Part shown: one piece after another, positions 27,185-36,161 of the stretch | Layout: every line of letters starts with the position of its first letter | Numbering within the stretch: the first letter of the stretch is position 1 | Assembly (NCBI GenBank): GCA_031374735.1 | Contig: JANMGQ010000033.1 | Location: 62,001 to 126,000, forward strand | Direction of reading: 5' to 3' | DNA length: 64,000 nucleotides | DNA from: JABFRJ01 sp031374735 | GTDB lineage: Bacteria; Pseudomonadota; Alphaproteobacteria; Rhizobiales; Hyphomicrobiaceae | Program-made: the position numbers and the translations under genes | The notes under the pieces: model-generated | Database searches by the model: none | Seen by the model: only the letters and a program-made list of their open reading frames with translations | Told to the model about the DNA's origin: nothing

Positions 27185-29789
27185 TCAACAATCTCCCAAT
27201 CTCACTGCGACACGAGCCGCAATTTGTGCCGGCACTGGTCGCGGCCCCCACGGCCGCGATCGTGTGGTGTCCGTTGGCAATACTCGCTGCGATGTCGTTA
27301 CGTCCAACGCTGAAGCAGGCACAAACGATGGCGCCCTTGTCCGGCTGGTTGGCGCCGGGACGGCCAGCGAGCAGACCAAGCCGTGCCTGAGTATCGACAG
27401 GCTTCACGTTCAGCTGCTCGATCATCCAGGAGCGCGCCACAACGACGGGCGCCGGCCCGAGGAACAGCGCGCCGACCAGCGCCTCATCGCGAAAGACGAC
27501 GCAGCGATAATCAGCGCTTGCCGCGTCGCGCACGGACAGCACGTCGTCGGTCGCGCGGATATGCAGGATGTCGCGCGCGAGGGCGTCGACATCCGGCGGC
27601 AGCTCCAAACCCGCACATTCAACGCGCCAGCCCTGCGGCGCGCGCGCGGTGGTCCAATAAGATGCGGAGGTCACATCGGGTGGGGTTGTGCAGACGCCAA
27701 AGCCATACCAGCGCGCCGCATGGCGCTTGACGGCGACGGGCATCGCCTTCAGCTCCGGCTGGCCTGAAACGGGGTCCACCGCGCCCGCGATCAACGCATC
27801 GACGCGTGCGCGCCCCGACACCTGCCCCGTCCAGTGGATTGGCGCAAACACGGAGCCGAGGCGCTGGCGGTCTGTCACCACGACACGCAGGATCACCATG
27901 CCGTACCGGCTCGATACTTCGGCGAGATCTGCCGCTTGCAGGCCGAGGTGCGCGGCATCATTAGGATGCAATTCGACAAAGGGTTCCGCAATATGCGCCA
28001 TCAGGCGCGCGGTCTTGGCCGTGCGCGTCATGGTGTGCCACTGGTCGCGCACGCGCCCGGTATTCAGGACGAGCGGATATGTGGCGCAGGGCGCGTTGGC
28101 CAGCTTGCGGTAGGGCGTCGCGATAAAGCGAGCCTTCCGGTCCGGCGTGTAGAAATCGCCAGCCGCAAAGAAGCGCTGCTGTCCCCGCGGCCATTGCGTT
28201 GGCGCCAGCGCGTCGTAAGCGGCGGGCGTCAAGTCGACGAGATCGCCAAGATCCAGATCGCGCACACCGTCATTGTTCTGGGTGGTCAACCGTGCGTACT
28301 CGTCGAACACCTCGGCGGCCGACGTCCAGCTGAACGCGTCGGCAAAACCCATACGCTTGGCCACTTCCGCGATCTGCCACCAATCGGCCCGCGCCTCGCC
28401 CGGCGCTGGCAGAAACGCGCGCTGCCGCGAAATGCGGCGCTCGGAATTCGTCACTGTGCCGCTTTTCTCGCCCCAGGCCAGCGCTGGCAGCAACACATGC
28501 GCGTGCGCTGTCGTGTCGGTGTGGCGTGAGACATCGGACACGACAACAAACGGACACTGCGCCAGCGCGTCGCGCACACCGTCGGCCTCGGGCATGCTGT
28601 CGACAGGGTTCGTCGCCATGATCCACAGCGCCTTGATACGCCCATCGGCGACGGCACGGAACATGTCGACGGCCTTGAGGCCCGGCTTGTCGGCGATGCG
28701 CGGCGATTTCCAGAAGGATTGCACGATGCGGCGGTGGTCGGCGTTGCCGAGATCCATGTGGGCAGCCAGCATCGTCGCGAGACCGCCGGTTTCGCGCCCG
28801 CCCATGGCGTTCGGCTGCCCCGTGACCGAGAACGGCCCCATACCGGGGCGGCCGATGCGGCCTGTCGCCAAGTGGCAGTTGATGATGGCGTTGACCTTGT
28901 CGGTCCCGGCAATCGATTGATTGACACCCTGGCTGTAGACCGTGACCACGCGCTCGGTGGCAATGAACAGGTCGTAGAACGCCTGCAACTCCGTTGCGCT
29001 GAGCCCAGTGACCTCGGCCACGTCGCCTGCAGCCATATGGCTGGCCGCCGCAAACGCGTCTGCAAAGCCAGCCGTATACCGCGCAATGTATTCAGGGTTT
29101 GTCGCATTGGCGTCGGCAATGGCGCGCAACAGGCCGTTGAACAACGCGACGTCACTGCCGGGCGCGAGTGCCAAGTGCATGTCGGCGATCTCGCACGTCA
29201 TGGTGCGGCGTGGATCGATGACCACGATCTTGGTGCCGCGCTGCTCTTTGGCGGCGGCGAGACGCTGGTAGAGCACCGGGTGGCACCAGGCGAGGTTGGA
29301 GCCGACGAGCACGACGACGTCCGCCTGTTCGAGGTCATCGTAGCAGCCGGGCACCGTATCGGCGCCGAATGCGCGTTTGTGGCCAGCAACGGACGACGCC
29401 ATGCACAGGCGTGAGTTCGTGTCGATGTTGGCCGTGCCGATGAAGCCTTTCACGAGCTTGTTAGCGGCGTAGTAGTCCTCAGTCAGGATCTGGCCGGACA
29501 CATAGAGCGCGACGCTCTCGGGGCCGTGTTGGGCGATTGCCTCGCGAAAGCGGCTTGCCACCAGATCAAGCGACGTGTCCCATGATGCACGGACGCCGTT
29601 GATCAGCGGAAAGAGCAAGCGATCATCAAGCGCGAGCGTTTCGCCCAGTGCAGTGCCCTTGGAGCAGAGCCGGCCGAAGTTCGCGGGATGCTCGGGATCG
29701 CCGGCGATCTCGGCTGTGCCGTCTGCCTTTGGCGTCGCAAGCACGCCGCAGCCGACGCCGCAGTAGGGGCATGTGGTGCGTGTGCTCAT
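27156..29789 (-). CDS. nasA: assimilatory nitrate reductase, large catalytic subunit with C-terminal BFD domain
   Basis: 877 residues. The N-terminal [4Fe-4S] site is TCPYCGVGC, followed by the Mo-bisMGD catalytic domains of the NasA/NarB group. A C-terminal extension, residues about 800-877, has CACFSVG and CGSC and is a BFD-like [2Fe-2S] domain, common in cytoplasmic assimilatory enzymes. It reduces nitrate to nitrite for NirBD. The start is ATG 29789 (MSTRTTCPYC), because the cysteine cluster must be near the N-terminus; upstream sequence open to 30083 belongs to nirD read in another frame. The nirD stop is 7 bp upstream. Confidence 0.96.
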   Translation of the reverse strand: MSTRTTCPYCGVGCGVLATPKADGTAEIAGDPEHPANFGRLCSKGTALGETLALDDRLLFPLINGVRASWDTSLDLVASRFREAIAQHGPESVALYVSGQILTEDYYAANKLVKGFIGTANIDTNSRLCMASSVAGHKRAFGADTVPGCYDDLEQADVVVLVGSNLAWCHPVLYQRLAAAKEQRGTKIVVIDPRRTMTCEIADMHLALAPGSDVALFNGLLRAIADANATNPEYIARYTAGFADAFAAASHMAAGDVAEVTGLSATELQAFYDLFIATERVVTVYSQGVNQSIAGTDKVNAIINCHLATGRIGRPGMGPFSVTGQPNAMGGRETGGLATMLAAHMDLGNADHRRIVQSFWKSPRIADKPGLKAVDMFRAVADGRIKALWIMATNPVDSMPEADGVRDALAQCPFVVVSDVSRHTDTTAHAHVLLPALAWGEKSGTVTNSERRISRQRAFLPAPGEARADWWQIAEVAKRMGFADAFSWTSAAEVFDEYARLTTQNNDGVRDLDLGDLVDLTPAAYDALAPTQWPRGQQRFFAAGDFYTPDRKARFIATPYRKLANAPCATYPLVLNTGRVRDQWHTMTRTAKTARLMAHIAEPFVELHPNDAAHLGLQAADLAEVSSRYGMVILRVVVTDRQRLGSVFAPIHWTGQVSGRARVDALIAGAVDPVSGQPELKAMPVAVKRHAARWYGFGVCTTPPDVTSASYWTTARAPQGWRVECAGLELPPDVDALARDILHIRATDDVLSVRDAASADYRCVVFRDEALVGALFLGPAPVVVARSWMIEQLNVKPVDTQARLGLLAGRPGANQPDKGAIVCACFSVGRNDIAASIANGHHTIAAVGAATSAGTNCGSCRSEIGRLLNDARIQKAS

Positions 29790-29796
29790 CGCGCCG

Positions 29797-30138
29797 TCAC
29801 GCCGCTTTCGAGGCGACGAGCGATCGGCGGTCCAGCAGAATGCGGCCGTTCTCGATTTTAAGTGGGTAGGTGCGCACCTTGCCGGAGTCAGCGCCCTGTG
29901 CGGCGCCGGTCTCCAGACTGATGACCCAGTTGTGCAGCGGGCATGTGACGGCCCGGCCATGCACAATGCCCTGGCTGAGTGGTCCGGCCTTGTGCGGGCA
30001 CGCGTCGTCAATGGCGAAGGCCTCGTTCTCAGCCACGCGGAACACGGCGATGCAGCCAGCAGCGCTCTTGACCACGCGGGCACCGCGTAACGGGATGTCT
30101 GCGAGCGGGCCGATGTCGATCCAGGTTGCTCCGCTCAT
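29797..30138 (-). CDS. nirD: nitrite reductase (NADH) small subunit, Rieske-like
   Basis: 113 residues, normal length. Rieske [2Fe-2S] ligands are present as CPHKAG and CPLHNW, so this is the cluster-binding form. NirD supports NirB in six-electron reduction of nitrite to ammonium. Its ATG overlaps the nirB stop by 4 bp and its stop is followed within 7 bp by nasA, showing tight coupling. Confidence 0.95.
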   Translation of the reverse strand: MSGATWIDIGPLADIPLRGARVVKSAAGCIAVFRVAENEAFAIDDACPHKAGPLSQGIVHGRAVTCPLHNWVISLETGAAQGADSGKVRTYPLKIENGRILLDRRSLVASKAA

Positions 30139-32663
30139 TCCGCAGCCTCTAGCGTTCTCAGGTCAGCCATCGGCGCGAACTCGTGGGCATCCTTGCCGGC
30201 GACGCGCTCTGCCCACGGGTCGATTTGCACGAACGACTGTGACAGCACGAAACGGTCATACAGCGCCTTGCGCTTTTCCGTGTCGGCCATGATCTGCTGG
30301 CGCACGGTGTCGTAGCCGACGCGCTTGGCCCACTTGTACACCCGCTCTAGATAACGTCCCTGCTCGCGATACAGCTGCGTCAGCGCGCCGATCACCTCGA
30401 TCGTCTCAGCTTCGGTTTCGACATGGCCGAGCACTTCCGTACCCTTGATGTCGAGACCGGCAGCGCCCGCAAAGTGGATGTCGTAGCCACTGTCGACGCA
30501 CACGACGCCGATATCTTTGCAGGTGGCTTCCGCGCAGTTGCGCGGGCAGCCGGACACCGCGAGCTTCAGTTTGGCCGGCGTCCACGAGCCCCACAGGAAC
30601 TTCTCGAGCTTGACGCCAAGCCCGGTCGAGTCCTGCGTGCCGAAGCGGCACCACTCCGTGCCGACGCACGTTTTGACCGTGCGCAGACCTTTTGCGTAGG
30701 CCGCGCCCGAGACCATGCCGGCCTTGTTGAGGTCGGCCCAGACCGCAGGCAGGTCTTCTTTCTTGACGCCCAGCATATCGATGCGCTGGCCGCCCGTGCA
30801 TTTGACCGAGGGGATGTTGAACTTCTCGACCACGTCGGCAATGGCGCGGAGTTCCTTCGCGCTGGTCACGCCACCCCACATGCGCGGCACCACGGAGTAT
30901 GTGCCATCCTTCTGGATGTTGGCGTGGACGCGTTCATTGATGAAGCGCGATTGGTTGTCGTCCTCGTAGGTGCCGGGCCACGTCGACAGGAGATAATAGT
31001 TCAATGCCGGCCGGCACTTTGCGCAACCGCACGAGGTCTTCCATTCCAGCGACTGCATCAGGTCCGGGATGGTTTTCAGACCTTTCGCGACGATCAGCCG
31101 ACGTACATCGTCATGCCCATACGTCGTGCAGCCGCACATGGGCTGCACCGCCAGCGGATTGTAGGCGTCGCCGAGCTTGCTCTTGATCAGCTGTTCGACA
31201 AGGCCGGTGCACGACCCGCACGAAGCCGACGCCTTGGTGTGCGCGCGCACATCGTCCAGCGTCCTCAGCCCCATGGTCTCGATGGCGCCGGTGATCTTGC
31301 CCTTGCATACGCCGTTGCAGCCGCAAATTTCTGCCTCATCCGGCAACGCTGCAACGGCCGCCATAGGGTCCAGTGGGGACCCTCCCGCGAAACTTGGCCC
31401 AAAGATCAGCGTCTCCCGCATCTCGGTGATGGGCGTCGCCTTCTTGACCAGATCAAAGAACCAGGCGCCGTCGCCGGTCTCGCCGTACAAGACGGCGCCA
31501 ACGAGCTTGTCGTTCTGGATGACGAGACGTTTGTAGACACCGCGCGTTGCGTCGCGCAGCACGATCTCTTCGCGATCCTTGCCCTCCGCGAAGTCACCCG
31601 CAGAAAACAGGTTAATGCCGGTGACCTTCAATTTCGTCGCGACGGCGCTCGGCTTGAAGGCCGCCTCATAGTCGCCCGAAAGCTGCGCCGCGATCACGTT
31701 GGCCATATCGTAGAGCGGCGCGACGAGGCCAAACACTTGACCATGTGCTTCCGCGCATTCACCGACCGCGTATATGTCCGGGTCCGACGTCCGCATACTG
31801 CTGTCGACGACGATGCCACGGTTGACAGTGATGCCGGCATCTTTGGCGATCTGCGCATTGGGCTTGATGCCGACGGCCATGATCACAAGATCTGCCACCA
31901 AACGTGTGCCGTCTTCAAGCAACACAGCTTCGACGGCCTTCTCGCCGAGGATCGCCTTGGTGTTCGCCTTGGTCAGCACCTTAATGCCGCGCTGCTCGAT
32001 GGCGCGCTGCAGCAGGTGGCCGGCGGGTTGATCGAGCTGGCGCTCCATCAGCGTCGGCGCGAGATGCACCACTGTGACGTCCATGCCCTGCTCTTTGAGA
32101 CCGACGGCGGCCTCAAGACCTAGCAAGCCGCCACCGATGACGACAGCTTTGCCGCGCGCCTTGGCAGCCAGCAACATGGCCTGCACATCATCGAGGTCGC
32201 GATACGACAGGACACCGGCAAGTTTATGGCCCGGCACTGGAATGATAATGGGCAAGGAGCCCGTCGCGATCAGCAGCTTGTCATAGCTCGCAGTGATACC
32301 GCGCGCGGTGGTGACGGTCTTGGCCTTGCGATCGATTTCGGTGACGCTCGCGCCCTTGTAGAGGGTAACGCCGTGCTTCACGTACCAGCCATCGCCATGG
32401 ATGACGATTTGCTCAAACGTCTTCTCGCCCGTCAGCAGGGGCGAAAGCATGATGCGGTCGTAATTGACGCGCGGCTCGGCGTTGAAGATCGTCACGTCGT
32501 AAGCGTCGGGCGCCTGCTCGAACAGTTTATCGAGTGCGCGCCCGGGCGCCATGCCGTTGCCGATCACAACGAGCTTTTGTTGGCGCGTCACGACCGTGCC
32601 CGGCATTGACGCCGCCGACCCTGAGGTCGCGTCACCAGCGTTGCTTTTCGTTTTCGACGTCAT
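30135..32663 (-). CDS. nirB: nitrite reductase (NADH) large subunit
   Basis: 842 residues, the usual size. Domains in order: FAD/NAD(P)-binding pyridine-nucleotide oxidoreductase (LVVIGNGMAPGRALDKL, GGGLLGLEAAVGLK), BFD [2Fe-2S] domain (CGCNGVCKG and ASCGSCTG), then sulphite/nitrite reductase repeats with the siroheme/[4Fe-4S] ligands CVGTEWC and CPRNCAEAT. It reduces nitrite to ammonium in the cytoplasm with NADH. It is translationally coupled on both sides: ATGA with the nitrate ATPase gene upstream and with nirD downstream. Confidence 0.97.
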   Translation of the reverse strand: MTSKTKSNAGDATSGSAASMPGTVVTRQQKLVVIGNGMAPGRALDKLFEQAPDAYDVTIFNAEPRVNYDRIMLSPLLTGEKTFEQIVIHGDGWYVKHGVTLYKGASVTEIDRKAKTVTTARGITASYDKLLIATGSLPIIIPVPGHKLAGVLSYRDLDDVQAMLLAAKARGKAVVIGGGLLGLEAAVGLKEQGMDVTVVHLAPTLMERQLDQPAGHLLQRAIEQRGIKVLTKANTKAILGEKAVEAVLLEDGTRLVADLVIMAVGIKPNAQIAKDAGITVNRGIVVDSSMRTSDPDIYAVGECAEAHGQVFGLVAPLYDMANVIAAQLSGDYEAAFKPSAVATKLKVTGINLFSAGDFAEGKDREEIVLRDATRGVYKRLVIQNDKLVGAVLYGETGDGAWFFDLVKKATPITEMRETLIFGPSFAGGSPLDPMAAVAALPDEAEICGCNGVCKGKITGAIETMGLRTLDDVRAHTKASASCGSCTGLVEQLIKSKLGDAYNPLAVQPMCGCTTYGHDDVRRLIVAKGLKTIPDLMQSLEWKTSCGCAKCRPALNYYLLSTWPGTYEDDNQSRFINERVHANIQKDGTYSVVPRMWGGVTSAKELRAIADVVEKFNIPSVKCTGGQRIDMLGVKKEDLPAVWADLNKAGMVSGAAYAKGLRTVKTCVGTEWCRFGTQDSTGLGVKLEKFLWGSWTPAKLKLAVSGCPRNCAEATCKDIGVVCVDSGYDIHFAGAAGLDIKGTEVLGHVETEAETIEVIGALTQLYREQGRYLERVYKWAKRVGYDTVRQQIMADTEKRKALYDRFVLSQSFVQIDPWAERVAGKDAHEFAPMADLRTLEAAE

Positions 32664-33511
32664 GATACCGCCTCGACATAGCGATGACGCTCGTAGAGGA
32701 ACTTCAGCACCGCCTCGCGCGCCGAAAGGTATGCAGGCACTTTGGCAAGCTCGATGCGATTGCGCGGCCGTGGCAAGTCGACTTCCAAGATCTCCCCGAT
32801 CCGCGCCGACGGGCCGTTGGTCATCATCACGATGCGGTCCGACAACAGCACAGCTTCATCGACGTCGTGTGTGATCATGATAGCGGTGTTGCCAAGCCGC
32901 GTGTGGATCTGCATCACGGTCTCCTGCAAATGCGCTCGCGTCAGCGCATCCAGGGCCCCGAAAGGCTCATCCATCAGCATCACTTTGGGCTCCATGGCGA
33001 GCGCGCGCGCGATGCCGACACGTTGTTTCATGCCGCCAGAGATTTCGCCCGGCCGCTTGTCCTTGGCATGCCCCATCTGCACGATATCAAGGTTTTGCAT
33101 GACCCAATCGTGGCGCTCGGCCTTAGACTTGGAGCGACCAAACACCTTGTCGACCGCGAGCTTGACGTTTTCGTAGACGGTGAGCCAGGGCAGCAAAGAA
33201 TGGTTCTGGAAGACCACCGCTCGCTCTGGACCTGGCGAATTCACCTCGCGATTTTCAAGCAGCACCGCGCCTGAACTCACTTGCGTGAGTCCTGCCACGA
33301 GATTGAGCAACGTGGACTTGCCGCAACCGGAGTGGCCGATGATTGAGACGTATTCGCCTTTCTCGATAGAAAGATTGACGTCCTTCAACACCTCAGTCGT
33401 GACACCGCCACGCTGAAACGATTTGTCGACGTGGTCAATTTTAAGCAGTGGGCCGCGCCGATGGGCAGAGACTGGATCAGTGTGCAGCTTGGGTTTGACA
33501 GGAGCGATCAT
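32660..33511 (-). CDS. nrtD: nitrate/nitrite ABC transporter, ATP-binding protein
   Basis: 283 residues. Walker A GHSGCGKST, Q-loop FQNHSLLPWLTV, signature ISGGMKQRV, Walker B VMLMDEPFGALDALTR and HDVDEA are those of the taurine/nitrate/sulfonate ATPase group. No NrtC-like binding-protein extension is present, so it is the short NrtD/NasD type. Start ATG 33511 (MIAPVKPKL) has GAGAGA upstream; 42 further bases are open. It lies 10 bp downstream of the permease gene and overlaps the nirB start by 4 bp. Confidence 0.94.
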   Translation of the reverse strand: MIAPVKPKLHTDPVSAHRRGPLLKIDHVDKSFQRGGVTTEVLKDVNLSIEKGEYVSIIGHSGCGKSTLLNLVAGLTQVSSGAVLLENREVNSPGPERAVVFQNHSLLPWLTVYENVKLAVDKVFGRSKSKAERHDWVMQNLDIVQMGHAKDKRPGEISGGMKQRVGIARALAMEPKVMLMDEPFGALDALTRAHLQETVMQIHTRLGNTAIMITHDVDEAVLLSDRIVMMTNGPSARIGEILEVDLPRPRNRIELAKVPAYLSAREAVLKFLYERHRYVEAVS

Positions 33512-33521
33512 GTTGTCTCTC

Positions 33522-34460
33522 TCAAGCGGCCTGAACGCCACGGGTTGCGACATTGGCTAAGGCTGCAATGGCACGATCAAGAATGAACCCGACCAAGCCG
33601 ATGTAGATAAGCGCCACAACGATGTCGGAGAGCTTGGACGAGTTCCACGCATCCCAGATGAAGAAACCGATACCAACACCGCCGGTCAGCATTTCAGCGG
33701 CGACGATGGCGAGCCAGGATAGGCCTACCCCGATGCGCAAACCGGTGAAGATGTAGGGCGCCGCGGCCGGTATCATGATGCGGCGGAAGAACTCGAGGGC
33801 ATTGAGATTGAGCACAGCGGCTACATTGCGGTAGTCCTGCGGAATGTTGCGGATTCCGACGGCCGTGTTGATGATGATGGGCCAAATCGCGGTGATGAAG
33901 ATCACGAAGATCGCTGACGGCGCGCTATCGCGAAACGCGGCGAGCGAGATCGGCAACCAAGCAAGCGGCGGCACTGTGCGCAAGATCTGGAAAATCGGGT
34001 CGAGCGCGCGGGTAGCCCACTCGCTCTGACCAACGAAACAGCCCAGCATGATGCCCACGGCGGCGGCCAACGCGAAGCCGACGGCAACGCGCTGCAGAGA
34101 TGTCAGCACCCGCCAACCGAGCCCGATGTCTTGCGGTCCGTTGACGAAGAACGGAAACAAGATCAGGTCATGGGCCTCCTTCCAGATGCGCGACGGGGAC
34201 GGAAGCGCTGATTTCGGGCCTGAGGCCATCAGTTCCCACACGATCAGCAGCAGCGCGACCACGATGAGCGACGGTAGAACTTGACCAGCCCCGCGCCCAA
34301 CCGCCGCCAGCACTCTCGGCAACTTCTTTTTGGGCCGAGGGGGCAACTGCACCACGGCCTCTGCCGGTTTTGCAGATGCCACGACCGCCGCCACGGCCGC
34401 TTTCGCGGCATCCGTGGCGTTGGTTTGTATGACGCGCAGTTGAGTAGGATTGGTCGCCAT
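33522..34460 (-). CDS. nrtB: nitrate ABC transporter, permease
   Basis: 312 residues. A polar N-terminus (about 60 residues, Ala/Pro/Lys-rich) is followed by about six membrane helices. The permease loop is seen at NVAAVLNLNALEFFRRIMIPAAAPYIFTG split over two helices, and the LPSPSRIWKEA and DIGLGWRVLTSLQRV segments are typical of NrtB. It forms the nitrate channel with NrtD. ATG 34460 (MATNPTQL) is chosen over 34502. It is 38 bp downstream of nrtA. Confidence 0.93.
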   Translation of the reverse strand: MATNPTQLRVIQTNATDAAKAAVAAVVASAKPAEAVVQLPPRPKKKLPRVLAAVGRGAGQVLPSLIVVALLLIVWELMASGPKSALPSPSRIWKEAHDLILFPFFVNGPQDIGLGWRVLTSLQRVAVGFALAAAVGIMLGCFVGQSEWATRALDPIFQILRTVPPLAWLPISLAAFRDSAPSAIFVIFITAIWPIIINTAVGIRNIPQDYRNVAAVLNLNALEFFRRIMIPAAAPYIFTGLRIGVGLSWLAIVAAEMLTGGVGIGFFIWDAWNSSKLSDIVVALIYIGLVGFILDRAIAALANVATRGVQAA

Positions 34461-34498
34461 GTCGTGAGCCTTGTCGGAGGTGGCATACGTACGAAGAA

Positions 34499-35818
34499 TC
34501 AAACCTGCGCACGCGAGATGGCCAGCGATTTCAGATAGGCGACGGGGTTCTCCGGATCGAAGGTCTTGCCGTCGAAAAACGTCTCGACGCCGCGGCTATC
34601 GCTGCTCGGAACACCGCTGACACCAAGCGTTTTCGCTGCTTGCAGCCACAGATCGGAGCGGTTGGTTTTGTCGACCAGAGCCTTGATGTCGGTGTTCGCC
34701 TCGAACTTGCCCCAACGGATGTTTTCCGTGATGAACCAGCTGTCGAGGCTCTTCCATGGGTACGACACGGCGCCGCCTTCGCCCCAGAATTTCATCGCGA
34801 GCTTCGGATCGTTGACCTTGCGGCCGAGACCGTAGTTGATCTCGCCCTTGATGCGGCCGATGATGTCGGCAACCGGCACATTGAACCACTGGCGGCGGCC
34901 AACGATTTCCGCCATCTCGTCTTTGTTTTCAGCTTTTTCGCACCACTGCTGGGCTTCCATGACGGCCATCAGGATCGCTTGCGTCGCTTTCGGATTGGCA
35001 TCGACCCAGTCAGCGCGCATGCCGAGAACCTTCTCAGGATGCTTGTTCCAGAGCTCGCCGGTTGTGATGGCGGTGTAGCCGATGTCCTGGTTGACCAGCT
35101 GTTCGTTCCACGGTTCGCCGACGCAGAAGGCATCCATGGTGCCAACCTTCATGTTGGCGACCATCTGCGGTGGCGGCACGACAATAGTTGCAAGATCCTT
35201 GTCCGGATCGATGCCGCCAGCCGCGAGCCAATAGCGGATCCACAAATCGTGCGTCCCGCCGGGGAAGGTCATGGCAACCTTCACCTCTTTGCCGGATGCC
35301 TTCTTCTTGGCGAGCGCCTCTTTCAGCGGGCCGGCATCCTTGCCGACTTTCAAATCCTTGAACTCGTTTGAAACGGAGATGCCCTGGCAATCCTCATTCA
35401 GATTGAGCAAGTTGTACATCGGCAGCGGCTGGCTGTTCTGCATCACCTTGCCGGTCGAATAGAGATGCACCTTCGGGCGCAGGATATGGCCGCCATCGAT
35501 GCCGTTCGCTTTGAGGCCAAGCGCCATGTTATCACGCATGGCGCCCCATGAGGCCTGCTTGGCAATGTCCATGTCGGGCACGCCGTGCTTGGTGAACAGG
35601 CCTTTCTCCTTGGCGATGACAAGCGGCGATGCATCCGTCAGCGCGATGTAGCCGAGACGTGTCCCCTTCACCTCAGGGCCCGCCCCTTGCGCAAATGCGC
35701 CGCCGGGAAATGCGGCCTTCGCTGCCGCCAGAGTCAATGCGGCCGACGACCATTGGAGAGCTGACCGACGTGTGATCGCGGCCCCTATTACACCGACGTC
35801 GTTACGCAAGCGTCTCAT
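34499..35818 (-). CDS. nrtA: nitrate ABC transporter, solute-binding protein
   Basis: 439 residues. The N-terminus carries a twin-arginine-like signal, ITRRSALQWSSAALTLAAAK, ending GGAFAQ. The mature part follows NrtA: LGYIALTDASPLVIAKEKGLF, PGGTHDLWIRYWLAAGGIDP and VGEPWNEQLV. It captures nitrate/nitrite in the periplasm. The start is ATG 35818 because GGAG lies six bases before it and the signal peptide then has normal length; ATGs at 35830 and 35833 are possible. First gene of the nitrate operon, directly behind a sigma-54 promoter. Confidence 0.95.
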   Translation of the reverse strand: MRRLRNDVGVIGAAITRRSALQWSSAALTLAAAKAAFPGGAFAQGAGPEVKGTRLGYIALTDASPLVIAKEKGLFTKHGVPDMDIAKQASWGAMRDNMALGLKANGIDGGHILRPKVHLYSTGKVMQNSQPLPMYNLLNLNEDCQGISVSNEFKDLKVGKDAGPLKEALAKKKASGKEVKVAMTFPGGTHDLWIRYWLAAGGIDPDKDLATIVVPPPQMVANMKVGTMDAFCVGEPWNEQLVNQDIGYTAITTGELWNKHPEKVLGMRADWVDANPKATQAILMAVMEAQQWCEKAENKDEMAEIVGRRQWFNVPVADIIGRIKGEINYGLGRKVNDPKLAMKFWGEGGAVSYPWKSLDSWFITENIRWGKFEANTDIKALVDKTNRSDLWLQAAKTLGVSGVPSSDSRGVETFFDGKTFDPENPVAYLKSLAISRAQV

Positions 35819-35870
35819 GCCGTGCTCCATCATGTGCCGCCGTCGGGGCGACTGCCGATGGTTAACGAAC

Positions 35871-35888
35871 AGCAAGACTTGTGCCAAG
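35871..35888 (-). promoter_or_regulatory. sigma-54 (RpoN) -24/-12 promoter of the nitrate operon
   Basis: Read on the minus strand the sequence is TTGGCACAAGTCTTGCT, which agrees with the RpoN consensus TGGCAC-N5-TTGCW at every defined base. The GG and GC elements have the required spacing. Transcription should begin near 35860, giving a leader of about 40 nt to the nrtA start. It predicts nitrogen control through NtrC-type activators. No convincing NtrC site was found by eye; the upstream 343-bp gap otherwise holds two hairpins nearer the next gene. Confidence 0.85.
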
Positions 35889-36064
35889 TGGTAGCGATGA
35901 GTTAAAATACAGCAAAATCAGATTGTTGCGTGTTTTTTCAGCAAAGCGTCGCGTTGGCTGATCTGCCCTATGCCTAGGCAATGCTGCAGTGCACCGCTCA
36001 TTTTTTGCGCATGCGAACTGAGATGAGCGAACGTGCAGCGCGATAAGAACTGACGCGATAACGC

Positions 36065-36103
36065 GCCAACAGCCACATGCCCGGAGAGGACGTGGCTGTT
36101 GGC
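36065..36103. other. 12-bp perfect inverted repeat (stem-loop)
   Basis: GCCAACAGCCAC, 15-base loop, GTGGCTGTTGGC. It lies in the gap between the nrtA promoter and the stop of the beta-propeller gene, about 60 bp after that stop. No U-run follows on either strand. It could be a 3' stabilising hairpin, a regulator site, or an extra terminator insulating the nitrate promoter. Confidence 0.6.
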
Positions 36104-36129
36104 CGAAAAACACTCGACATGTTTGGCAA

Positions 36130-36149
36130 CCGGCTCGACATCGAACCGG
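36130..36149 (-). terminator. imperfect hairpin just after the beta-propeller gene
   Basis: CCGGYTCGA-2 bases-TCGAACCGG with one mismatch, 12 bp beyond the stop on the minus strand. A plausible Rho-type or weak intrinsic terminator; no U-run. Confidence 0.4.
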
Positions 36150-36161
36150 CATGATCTGTCG

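Noticed and set aside
29790..30083. N-terminal extension of nasA in the same open frame
   Set aside because: This stretch is the nirD gene read in another frame. The [4Fe-4S] cysteines require a start at 29789.
30423..32123. Long plus-strand open frame opposite nirB
   Set aside because: Shadow of a high-GC gene whose sense frame is unambiguous.
35985..36011. Possible NtrC site (TGCACC...TGCGCA) upstream of the nitrate promoter
   Set aside because: Half-site spacing does not match the NtrC consensus palindrome. Too weak to annotate.
36065..36103. Hairpin considered as a NasT/NasR antitermination leader
   Set aside because: It lies upstream of the sigma-54 promoter, so it would not be in the nrtA leader, and it lacks a U-run and the paired hexaloop form.
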